A stretch of DNA of 18,728 nt. Source: Auxenochlorella pyrenoidosa (taxonomy: Eukaryota > Chlorophyta > Trebouxiophyceae > Chlorellales > Chlorellaceae). Made by a program: the position numbers and the translations under genes. The stretch lies in the NCBI GenBank assembly GCA_001430745.1, contig KQ482027.1, positions 350,768-369,495 of the forward strand, read 5' to 3'. The notes below the pieces were generated by a model. It saw only the letters and a program-made list of their open reading frames with translations. It did not search any database and was not told the DNA's origin. This document shows, piece after piece, positions 1 to 10,200 of the stretch (positions are counted from its first letter, which is position 1; each line of letters opens with the position of its first letter).

Positions 1-264
1 GGGGCGGCGTTGCTGGGCGGGAGGGAGGAGCCCGGGATTGGTGCTCCCAGTGACAAGGGGCTGGCCGAGTGAGGACTGGCAGCCCTTATGTTGACAGTTC
101 GTAAGCGCTGGCTTGCGGGTCCTGGGTCTGTCGCAGAGGTGAATGGTGTTGCCGTGCTTTGCCACGACGTGCCCGCTGCGCTCGATGCCCAGCTTCACGA
201 GGGCGTCTCACATTCCGATGTCTATCTCTCACCCAAGCACCCTCCCCACCTCTTGCCCCCGCAG

Positions 265-351
265 GTCCAGCTGGTCAAGAAGGTGGAGTACAACGGGGAG
301 CAGGTGGAGGCGGCCTGGCCGCTGGGCGCAGCCATCAACTCGCTGGGCTGA
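265..351 (+). CDS. Last exon of an unidentified protein-coding gene
   Basis: The sequence before position 265 is a good splice acceptor (pyrimidine-rich, ending in gcag). From 265 an open frame of 28 codons ends in TGA at 349-351. The peptide is hydrophilic at first (VKKVEYNGEQVEAAWPLG) and ends AINSLG; this frame has protein-like composition, whereas the other two forward frames are Arg/Pro/Gly-rich shadows. I do not recognise the family. Positions 1-264 are probably mostly intron. There is a GTGAGG donor-like site at 69-74, but the frame just before it has a stop at 51-53 if joined in phase to this exon, so I could not place an earlier exon. The gene starts outside the window. Confidence 0.5.
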   Translation, partial: VQLVKKVEYNGEQVEAAWPLGAAINSLG

Positions 352-1253
352 CCCCAGGGCTGGCGGGCGCAGCACGCAGGCGGCTGATGCTTCTCCCTTG
401 CGCTGCTGGGCCTTTGCGTCCTGTGGCGTGCAGCCCCGCGGCTCCCCCGGTGGCTGGGCTGGGCTGTTTGTGCCGGTGCGCTCGCCCAGACTGTGCTGCA
501 TGCAAGCACTGCCCAACCTCAACTCAATTATGTTCCTCCTCTGCATTGTCTTTCTTCTGGATTCATTACCTTGCTACTCGGATTTGGACTGCATGGATTG
601 CAAACACCTGCTGGCACCAGCGCTGCACAGGGATGTTGCACGTTTGTGACAGTTATGCGTTGTCGCTGCCATCTGCGGTGATAAGAGATTCCATATAGAG
701 GCGGTGCAGGATGCAGAACTGCTTGCCTGGCATCGTGCTGTATGTGGAGTGTTTGTGTGTACGTTCTGTATCGGTATGCGTGTTGCATCCAAGATGTTAT
801 CTGAAGAGCAGCTGCAGGCTCTGTCCAATCCTTCTCTCTGGGCATGTGAAGGATGCTGAGGACGCAGCTTAGCAGCAATGTTTGCAACAGGCTGTGTGAA
901 TGCACCGAAGACAGGGCAGCCAATATGCAACCATGAAGCAACCCAGCATGACCCGTCCAGGCAGTGGGAGATTGCCTCAGTGACCCTGAATTCAGCTGGG
1001 TGCGCCGCCATCTGCCGCCTGCAGGTGGCCACGCAGCATGAGCATCTCTCCAAGTGACGCAAGTGCATCCCCAGACGACTGCTTTGCGGTCGACTGCTTT
1101 TCACCTGTTCTTGCAGATCAAACGTTCACACAGCATCCGCGAGCGCTCTAGCACTGTTCTCGCTTGCAAACCCGTCTGCTCGAAACCTTGAGGCCGCTGG
1201 CTGCTGGCGCAGGGAGATCGCAGCGATCTTCAAAGTCCGGGGAGACAAATACC
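352..1253. other. Intergenic: 3' flank of the first gene and upstream region of channel gene 1
   Basis: About 900 bases with no convincing exon. Open frames on both strands here lack protein-like composition and good splice borders. The middle part (about 500-900) is visibly poorer in GC than the genes around it. It should hold the 3' UTR of the first gene and the promoter and 5' UTR of the channel gene that starts at 1254. I saw no TGTAA polyadenylation motif and no clear TATA box. Confidence 0.5.
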
Positions 1254-4200
1254 ATGAGCGCTCCGCGCCTTGCAAGCCAGAGGAGGCTGCAACTGGCGGT
1301 GCCGCCGCCGCCCGCAGCACGCATCCTGCTAGCGGCGTTAGCCCTGCTCATCGGTTTCAGCAGTCCGAGTGCTGCGCAGATGGACAGGTACGGCAGTGCT
1401 GAGCGCATGCTCCACATAGGTCAGAAGAGGCCTGGATGCGTTGTGCAACAGCGCTCGTCCCGCGCCCCCACCTGCCTGCAGCCCGCTCAAGGGCGTGGGC
1501 AGGGCCGGCAACGCCACCGACAAGATCTTTGCGTCTGTCTACCTGGACCGCCTGCTGAACGGTGGGTCTGGCCTGGTGCAGGAGCGGCATCTGGGCCCTT
1601 TGCGCCGGCCGAGGCGACGCTGTCACAGGCCTGCCACGGGCTACCCAACCCATGCCCCGCATCACGACCTCAGCACCCCCCCGGCCCCCGCTGCAGTGGA
1701 TGCCAGCAACTTCAGATGGGAGGGCCTGCTGTACTATTTCTTCTCCTACACCGACCCGGGGGCATACCCTCAGATGCTGCGTGAGCTTGCAGCAGGGAGG
1801 GCTTGGGCAACTCATGCACAGCGTCCGGCCCTGCATGCACGCCTGCCGTGCCACGACGGCTGCTGCCGCACCGTCTGCAGCTCGCCTTACTTGGTGCCAG
1901 CGGTAGCGCTTGCCGACCACGGTTTGCAGCCATGCCGGTGGCTGCTAACTTGTGTGCCAGCACGGCGTGGCCCCGCGCCCCTCCGTGTTGCAGGCGCCAC
2001 CGCGGCGGTGGAGGCGAACCCCTCGCTGGCCTGCCAGGCCCCCTGCCGCAGCGTGCTGGCCGAGACAGAGTGCTGCGACGGCGTGTACCGCCCCTCCTTC
2101 TCCTTCACCAACGCCTGGGGTGGGGTGGGGTGGGTGAGGGGGCCCGTGCACCGGGCGCATGGGGGTGGGGCATGGACGGGGCGGTCTAGGCGGGGGCCGT
2201 GGACGAGCGGCCAAGGGGGGCCATGGACACGGCCGTGGGGGTGGGGCATGGACAGGACCGGTGAGGGGCCGGGGATGCCCCGGTCATTTCAGTGCTGCCC
2301 CCAGCCCTCCTGGCCCCTCCCCCCCGCCCCCTGCAGGCTTCCCCCAGGATCGCGAGGTGCTCTCCAACCTGTACCCGGTGCAGGACGGCAGCGTGATGTG
2401 GGAGGTCAGGGTGCACGGCATCTTCTTCCAGGTGCGGCGCAAACAGATGGAGGGACCCCGGGAACGAGGCAGACGCCGCAGCAGCCGGCGCCCGCCCCGG
2501 CTGCAGCGCCTGCCTACAAGCGCGCCGCCGCTCGCGCTGCATGCTTTGCTACAAGTTGGGCCGCCCACTGGGCTGCCCTCGCACTTCCCGAATTCTGTGC
2601 AGCCAATGGACTTCAGGTGGGCCTGTTGACGTGGTGCGGCCATGCTGAGAGTATGCTACGCTGAGAGTATGCTACGTTGCCTGTATGCTTGTGTGCGCAA
2701 GCCCGTGCAAAGTCAAGGCCTTTGCCACCTTGTTTCACAGGCTCACCTGCCCCTGCCTCTGCTTCCCCCATGTCGCAACCGCATCCGGTGCCCTCTGCAG
2801 CCAGTAAGTTCTCCCACTTGCCCAACATGCCTGCATGCCGTGCCTCGCATTTGGTCTAATGGTCTGAGTGTTTGACAGCTAGCCTGGCAGCCTTGAGTGG
2901 TTCGGTCTGCACATGCGTTGCTACATCATGCGTGGCCTGCGCCTGTACCTGAGACCCTCCTTTCTGCCAACACCCTCGCACTCACCCCACCTGCCTGCCG
3001 TGCAGCTACCCCTTTGATTGTGAGGAAAGGGCAAGGGGGGCAGGGCAAGGCGGCGCCCTGCACTGCCAGGGCATCACGCCCGCGGTTCTGCATGCACACC
3101 ATGCCACGCCGCACAGCAGCGCTCAGGCACCCCTGGACCCCGGGGTCAGCCCCTCGTCTCCTGGCGTCAAGACCCCAATCTGTCACCGGCCAGTCCCTGC
3201 TGTTCTGCCCTTCCCCGTGCCCCTGCCGCAGCATTCGACCTCATTGCCGAGTGCCGCTTCTGGGATGCCGCCGTTGTCTCCAACCACACAAAGGAGTATG
3301 TGCAGCTGCACGCGGGGGCGCAGCTGGTGGCGTCCAGCGGCGGGCGCAACCTGTGAGCTGCCTGCGTGCCCTGCCGCCTGCTGCGCCGCATGCAGCCCGG
3401 CGGGAGGGGCACGATGAGGGCAGCAAACTGTGCAGCAGCCGGCACAGCTGCCGACGCCGTTGCTGGTGTGCTTTACCCACCTTTGCTTTCTGCCACAGCG
3501 ACACCAAGTCACTCTTTCCTCATGAGTAATCACTAGGCGCCTGCCGCGCGTTCAGTGGGCCAAGGCTGAGCCCGCCAGCTGGAGATCTCGCTGCGTGAGC
3601 TTCAGAAGCATCTAGCCCCACCGGCGTGAAAGCCCACCAGGCAGCCGTCCCCACCCGGCCCCCCTCCTGCAGGTACACCTATGGCAAGGGCGACGACACC
3701 AACGACTGGATGATCACTGGGTTCAGGCTGGAGACATATGTGAGTGTGAACCTGGTGGGCAGGGCCCGTGTGCAGTGTGGCAGCTTTGCGGCATTGGGCC
3801 GCCATGGGCAGCTGCCCACGGAGTGCTGCAGCACACTCCGGTTGCCCTGCCCGCACATCTCCAAAGTTTACCTGCCCGCCTGCAGCATGCATGCTGACTC
3901 CCCCCTCCCCCTGTCTGTGTGCATGCAGACGGTCGATATGGGTGGGTGACGGCGGCTCCCTGCTGCCACAGGCATGGAAGCTACGGGCCCCAAGAGCACT
4001 CACACGAAGGGGGGCTGGAGGCTGCCCCGGACGCCCGCGATTGTCAGATGCGTGCCCTCCCCACCACCCCACCCCACCCTCCGACACCTGCCTACCCACA
4101 CGCCTGCAGGCATGTGGTTCGACAGTTTTAGCGAGCTCAAGAGCACAGAGGACGACCCCATGCCGCTGGCTCCCGTGAATGGCAGCCTGGTGCGCGAGAG

Positions 4201-6861
4201 GGGGGTGAGCACAAAGTTGCATTCTCGCCCCTGAACTTGGCAACCGGATACACAGCCGCAGAGGCCTCGGTACATGCATTGGATGGTGGCCTTTGCTCTG
4301 GCAGCAGACCAATCAAGAGTCAACAGCATTTCCCTTTGCCTGGTGCAGGTCGGCTGGGCCAATGGCATGCCAGCCAACGTCTTCACGTGAGCATGGGCAG
4401 AGGGGCCGCATCTGCGCTGTTTCCTGGCCGTCATGCCGCCCCCCTGCTTCTTGCCATGCACTGCCGTCTGGCTTCCCCAGCGCGCCGCACCGCGTGAGCG
4501 CTTGCTGCAATCAACACCCGACACGCCCCTCTTGTCTCTTCATCATCATCATTACATTACATTTTGTCTGCAGCGGCGTGCCCGACCAGATGCTGGCAGT
4601 GGTGGTCACCATCGAGCGGTTCTGGGTGAGGGAGGGAGGCAGCTGGGCTGGTGTGTGGGGAAATGCCGGTTGAGCGCTCATGCGCCGCGGCCCCTCGCTC
4701 CCCAGCGACAGCTTTTCGCCCCGTTTGCAGCACCCACCGCCCCACGTGCACGTCTCTTCCAGCCCCCCTCCTCCGCATGCTGCAGCATGTGCTTTGCAGC
4801 CCTGCTGCTTCCGTCTCTATCTTCAATGACTCGGGGAGCTGCCTGCCCCCACCCCAAAACCCACCCCAAAACCCACCCCACTCCCCACACCCACCCGCCC
4901 ACAGAAGTCTTCTCTGATCAACTCTGTCCTGCCGGTGGTGCTCATCTTCCTTCTGGGAATGTTCGTGTTCTTCATTGGCGAGCGGGAGCTGGCGTCGCGG
5001 CTGGAGGTCATCGTTGCGCTCTTCCTGGCGCTGACGGGTGGGGTGGGCACGGCAGGGCGGGGCGTAGGAGCGGGTTGGGGCACGGCGCCGAGGGCGTTGG
5101 GTGGGGTGGGGGACTGCCCCATCCTCGGAGGCGCGAGGGCGCTTTGCCAGCATGCCAGGAGCTGCTGGCGGGCTAAGCGAAGGGGCGTAGCGGAGCCAGC
5201 CCAGCTTCCTGTCCTGCTCGCCTGGCTGTTGAGGGACCCTGACGCGCCGGATGCGCGCCGCCACGGCTGCCCAATGCCCTCTGCCTGCAGCCACCCAGTT
5301 TGCGCTGGCCTGCCCCATGCCCTGTCCCTGCGGCTGTCCACTGTGTGCTGGCCTGCCCGGTACCCTCTGCCTGCAGCCGTCCAGTTTGTGCTGGCCGACA
5401 CGGTCCCCCGCGCCTCGTACATCGTCCCCACCCAGCAGCTGGTGCTGGCCACCTATGGTGAGCTGCACGCAGCCCTGGTGGGGCGCAAAGAGCAGCTGGC
5501 TCGCATCGGTGATCAGGAACCGCTGCCATTCTGCATTGGCTTGACAGGGCGTGACCTGCTGCAAGGGCAGTCAGCCGAGCTGGCCCTCCCTCGCTTGTTC
5601 TGACCCCCCTTAACCCCTGTCTTTTCCCCTACCGCTGCTCCCGCCACAGGCTTCCTCTTCCTCATGGCTGTGGAGTCCATCGCGGTTTTCCACATCGTGA
5701 TGCGCCACCAGAAGCGGGAGGAGGCAGAGGTGGGGAGCGCCGGGGTTGCCTGGGGTGCAGACAAGGCCCGCAGCAGCAGTGCTGGGCAGCAGCAACGTGG
5801 CTTCCACGCACGTGACGCAGCCTCGCGTGCATGTGCCGCACGTCACTTTGCCTGGCATTTCGCAACCGCCCTGCACCTGTGCCGGCCTGGCGACGCGCCG
5901 GCCCATCTGTTGCAGCGGCGGCGCGAGGCGTACCGCAGGTACTGCCAGCTGCGGGACCGCGGCAAGCTCAAGGACGGCAACAACCCTCCGCTGTCGGCGG
6001 CAGACCTCATCACTCCGACCATCTCCCAAGCACGCGAGCACTCGGCAGCGGGGGTTGCGGCGAGCGGCGCAGAGAACGGGGCAGCATCAGGGGTTGTGCA
6101 TGCGGCGGAGGCACCCCCGCCAGAGCTTGCAGCGGCGGCAGATCCGGCGGGGCAGCAGAAGCGCGGGCGGGAGCGGCAGGAGCGCTCGCTGAATGGCTGC
6201 TTCCGCGGCATCCTGCCCTCAGCTCGATGGCCCGGGCAGCACACGGTGCGAGGGCGATGATGGTTTGGAGGGGTTTTGCTGTCATTAGGCATGGCATGCT
6301 GCACCCCTCCTGCAGCATTGCATGTCTGCAGGCAACACAAATGCAAAAGTACCACGGCCTGCCGTTCTCTTTGTTCTCGCACCACGCATGCAGGGCGGCA
6401 GCGTTGTGCCTGGGGAGCATGTGGGGCCTTGGCATCAAATCACGGCTGACCAGGCATATGGTGAATATCTTGGCAACCTGGTGAGCGCACCTGGGCACCG
6501 ATGCAAGCCACAGATGTGGGGTTTGAAGCACAGAAGAGTATGAGTCCTGGCGGGCAGGGTGGCCCGCTGCCCACGCACGGGCAACACACGGTTTGCCTGT
6601 GGCTCGTGGGCCAAGCACTCTGAGCAGGCCGTGCATGCTGCTGATGATAAGAGGCTAGGTTTAGTCCTCGTCCTGCCCTGTATGTTCACCCTCTGCCTGC
6701 CCGGCCTCCCCATCCCCCGGCTGCAGGTGGATTCCATTGCAGCAGCAGGGCTGGGCCTGGCCTACACCCTCACAGCTATCCTCATCTTCGTCCTACAGAA
6801 TGGCTATATCGACTTGTTTGCTGACGACAACGTTACCGCCCGGTCTGCCATCAACCAATGA
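1254..6861 (+). CDS. Pentameric ligand-gated ion channel subunit (Cys-less Pro-loop type), copy 1
   Basis: Model of 19 exons, 592 aa: 1254-1387, 1482-1561, 1697-1780, 1994-2119, 2337-2431, 2603-2616, 3006-3019, 3232-3352, 3673-3739, 3929-3941, 4110-4204, 4349-4386, 4574-4625, 4905-5037, 5377-5457, 5650-5729, 5916-6245, 6394-6480, 6727-6861. Every junction keeps phase. The ATG at 1254 gives a signal peptide (about 1-41, ending PSAA); the in-frame ATG at 1164 would bury it. The extracellular domain (about 42-311) has YLDRLL near its start, a Cys cluster at 113-127, DGSVMWEVRVHG at 158-169 and the Pro-loop PMDFSYPFD at 174-182. M1 is about 315-337, M2 344-363 (R343, E345, L352, T355, D363), M3 375-400 after VPRASYIVP, and M4 551-575. 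The M3-M4 loop is basic and Ala-rich. NAT and NHT glycosylation sequons lie outside the membrane. Family membership rests on the M1-M3 pattern and Pro-loop together. Ligand and ion selectivity are unknown. A paralogue follows 426 bases downstream. Confidence 0.85.
2117..2336 (+). repeat. G-rich intron with GGGGT repeats at the splice donor
   Basis: The fourth intron of channel gene 1 (2120-2336) begins inside a run of GGGGT units, then carries two copies of a GGGGTGGGGCATGGAC-type unit (about 2162-2177 and 2239-2254). Several GT dinucleotides (2120, 2125, 2130, 2134) lie close together; only the one at 2120 keeps the frame to the exon at 2337. Confidence 0.7.
2644..2675 (+). repeat. Perfect 16-bp tandem duplication in an intron
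   Basis: The unit GCTGAGAGTATGCTAC occurs at 2644-2659 and again at 2660-2675, inside the intron between the two 14-base microexons of channel gene 1. No function is evident. Confidence 0.85.
5268..5396 (+). repeat. Three tandem 43-bp copies of a splice acceptor and exon start
   Basis: Units at 5268-5310, 5311-5353 and 5354-5396 each start TGCCC and end GCTGGCC. The third contains the true acceptor (cag at 5374-5376) and the first 20 bases of the exon encoding the end of M2. The first unit keeps an intact acceptor-like CTGCAG (ending 5290) followed by nearly the same exon start. The second has lost the AG (CTGCGG). Use of the first acceptor would add 86 bases and shift the frame. Confidence 0.85.
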
Positions 6862-7287
6862 GGCAGCATGCCTGCCTGCCTGCCCGCCCGCTGGAGCAGC
6901 GTTGTGCCGGCATGCATGGCAGCGACGGGGTCCCAACTGGCGGCAGTGCGCTACGCAGCTTTTAGACCATGCTGCACAGTGCTCCTCCTTTAGCTGTCAT
7001 GCAAGATAAACAATGTCAGTAGCAGCTGCATGGCGTGCAAGGCCAGGGTGGTGCCAGCACAGTGAGCGGCACATGCGGGCAGCCGCGCTGTGCTTGTGTT
7101 GGACGGATGCGCGCTGCCGGGCGGTTCGCACATAAGCTCTGGAATACTCAGACTTTGCAAACTTGCGTCCCTTGCGCCGCGGCAGAAGCCCTGATGCAGG
7201 AGGGGGGCCCAGCCCAGACGTAGCCTCTCTGCCGGAGCTGTATCCGCATCTTCTGCATGCGTGATTGCGGTTCTAAGACAGCAAACA
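6862..7287. other. Spacer between the two tandem channel genes
   Basis: These 426 bases must hold the 3' UTR of copy 1 and the promoter and 5' UTR of copy 2. No exon is seen. The stretch near 6960-7020 is relatively AT-rich (GATAAACAATG). A TGTAA polyadenylation signal is not present. Confidence 0.5.
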
Positions 7288-10200
7288 ATGGACGGTCGAG
7301 CTTGGGCCTGGCTGCTAGCGCTGCTAGCACTCGCCGGCACCTCTAGCGCACAAATGGAGAGGTTAGACGGGCTTGGTTGTGATCGAAAGAGTTCCGATGT
7401 TGTCGAAAGAGCGGCGGTGCACCTTGCAAGCGCCGGATTCTTGTGGCTGTTCATGCCGCTGCCTCCAGCCAGCGCCTGCCGCCGGTTGCCGCTGCTCATG
7501 CCCGGCACTCGGCCGTTTCAACAGGACGCCACTGTCAGGTGCAGACGTACACAACCAAGTTCCCTGCCAGTGCCCTGAACCTGTGCAACAGTGCGAGGCA
7601 CGTGGGGGATGCACCACAACGATGCACTCCTCCCGCCACCGCTGCGCTGCAGCCCCTTGAAGGGCACAGGCATCCCCCCGCTGGATACCACAGAAATTTA
7701 CGTTTCGGCGTACCTTGACCGCCTGCTGGGGGTGAACCAAGACGACTACCGATGGGAAGGCATGTGGGGCCTGTCGGCCACGACTTGGGGGTAGTGGCAG
7801 TGATGGGGCCTGCAATCGCAGCGCGCGAGGCACTGCAGTGGGCAGCGTCCGTGCCCGCGTCCGCTGTGTGACCCCCGCCCTTCCGTGACCCGCCCCACCT
7901 GCTGTGCGTATTCGCAGGAGCCCTGTACTTCTACGTCAGCTGGATAAGCGCCGATGCGTACAGGCTGGTGGCAGGCAAGCGGGCCCGCTGCGCATGCGCC
8001 ACCCTGCGAGCTGTATGCGTGCGAGCAGCTGACATTGTTGGGACCTTCTCGTCCACGCCTCCCCTGCGCCCGCTGCCCGCTCGCATCTGTACGTGCCCGC
8101 ATCGTGTGCAGCCCGCCGGAGCGACTGCAACCCTGCCTGGCCTCCCCACGTCCCTGCAGAGAACACCCAGAAGATGTGGAGCAACTCGTCGTACAACTGC
8201 CAGTTCATGTGCAGCAATATCGTGGACAAGATGCTGTGAGTGCAGCACACGCTGTGATACAATGGGCAGAGCGCAGCAGACAGCCCCATGATGTGCAGCA
8301 GGAGCCCGCAACAAATATACAGCAGGGCAGGAGCAGAGCCGGGCCACGCTAGCCGAGCTGGGACTGCGTCGTGCGCAGCTTACGTGCATCCCACCCCCAT
8401 GCCGCAGCTGCTGCGACGACATTTACCTGCCCTCGTTTTTCTTCAAAAATAGCTACGGTGAGATTTTTGATGGGTGGCAACAGCCACAAGGTCGTGGCAA
8501 GTGCCTGCCAGCCTGTCGTCAGTTTGCGGGCAAGTCGCAATCGGTGTAAGCCCACTTGGTCCAAATCCCTTTCCATGCTCTGCCCTCTGCAGGCTTTCCG
8601 CAGGATAGAGAGATTCTGTACAACATCTATCCTGCGTGTGAGCTGAAGCTGGATGGCATGTGCTTGTGCAAGCGCCGGCACGCATGCTCGCCTGCATGCA
8701 CGCTTCTTGCTCACCCCAGGCAGCGCACATCAGACTCTTGGGTCTGTGCCTTACCAAACACTTGCATGCTGCTGTTTGGAGAGCGGGAGATGTCCAGCAT
8801 CCCGGAAGCTCGCATTACCCCCCTCCCCTCCCCTCCCCCCACCCACTCACCTACTCACCTACGCACCCCGAGCTTGTCCACTCTTGGCCGTGCCCTGTGC
8901 GCTGCAGCTGATGGCAGCGTGCTGTGGGAAGTGAGAGTGCATGGGATTTTCTACCAGGCAAGCTCATAAGGCGGGGATTTGTCGGCAGTGGAGCGCTCGG
9001 AATGTCTGTGGCGCTGAGGGAATCAACACCAAGCGGGGCCAGGCAAGCAGTAGGAGGCGCATGCCAGCCGCATGGAAGGGCGCACAGCCCCACCTCTCAG
9101 TCCTTGCACCTTTTCCCTCCTTCCCTGCCTGCAGCCCATGGACTTCAGGTGCGGGCCGCAGCCTGAGCCGGGAGGCATGCCTCCTGCCCTATGTTTGCCG
9201 CAGCCTGCCACAGTGCAGTACAGCTGCGGCACGGTCCTGCAAGGTGCATTGTCCCCAGGCCCCACCCCCCTGCTCACGTGCCACCCCCCGCCCCCTGCTC
9301 CATCCCTGGTTACCCAGCCACTTCCCCTTTGACTCTTTCGACCTGCTCCTGGAGCTGAGGTGGGCTGCGCTGATCGTGGGGGCTTGGAGCGCGCAGCACA
9401 TTCCAGCTGCGAATCTGTTGCCGCCTGGCACTGCATGCCGTGCGTGGCGGGCAGGCCCCCCAGCGGCCTGTAAGGGCAGGCCCTCCAGCGGCCCGCCGGC
9501 CTGGGTGCTGACCGGCAGCTTGGTCAACCGCACCTTTGCTGCAGGTTCTTCAACCCCCTGACCATCCTCAATGCCACCGAGCTTTATGGACAGCCACACC
9601 CAGGCATCACGGTGCGCGCAAGAACGGCTGGTTGGTGCTGGACGAGCCTGGCTGCCCGGTGGCACACAACGCGCTGTGCACGCTGCCGTGCTTGCCATGC
9701 CCTGGGCCTGCACACCCGTCTGGCCTGCGCAGCCTGCTGCCCGGCACCTGCCAGACCTCACATGTCTGTGCCCTTTTCAACCAGCGCATGCAGGTTGCGC
9801 CTGTCCATCCACCCATCTGTGCATTCATCGCCAGCGACCTTTGCTGCTGTCGAGTCTTCCTTTCTGACACCGCACACCCTGAGCAGCCTTGCTGTGGGCG
9901 GCCCCCCCTGCAGATCTACCCCTCCTCGGGCGGCCAGAAGCTCTTCACCTATGGCAGGGGGGACGATGCCTCGTACTGGGCAGTGACCGACTTCTTGATT
10001 GAGGGCTATGTGAGTGCTGGGCGGCGCTCAGCAGCCGCGCCTTTGGCACCAGGTATGGTGGAAAGCAGGGCGTTTGTGCAATACTCCCAAACCTTGTGAG
10101 CCCTCACTCTGGGCCGCCCTGCTGCCTGGCCTGCCGGCCCCTCCTGCAGGAGGTGGACATCGGCGAGTGGTTTTACAACAACAGCGCCCTCCCCTCGGCG

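Noticed and set aside
1164..1253. Upstream in-frame ATG as start of channel copy 1
   Set aside because: It would add 30 polar residues before the hydrophobic segment and bury the signal peptide. Copy 2 starts directly with its signal peptide.
1441..2664. Long plus-strand open frame of 407 codons
   Set aside because: It runs through introns with donor and acceptor sites of channel copy 1 and is rich in Pro, Arg, Gly and Cys. Only the parts that coincide with modelled exons look like protein.
4846..4904. CCCCAAAACCCA repeats as possible telomere-like sequence
   Set aside because: Only two or three imperfect units lie in the pyrimidine tract of an intron; this is simple-sequence expansion, not a telomeric array.
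4557..5564. Minus-strand open frame of 335 codons
   Set aside because: It is antisense to the M1-M3 exons of channel copy 1. GC-rich DNA without stops in the antisense frame explains it, and it has no splice logic or recognisable motif.
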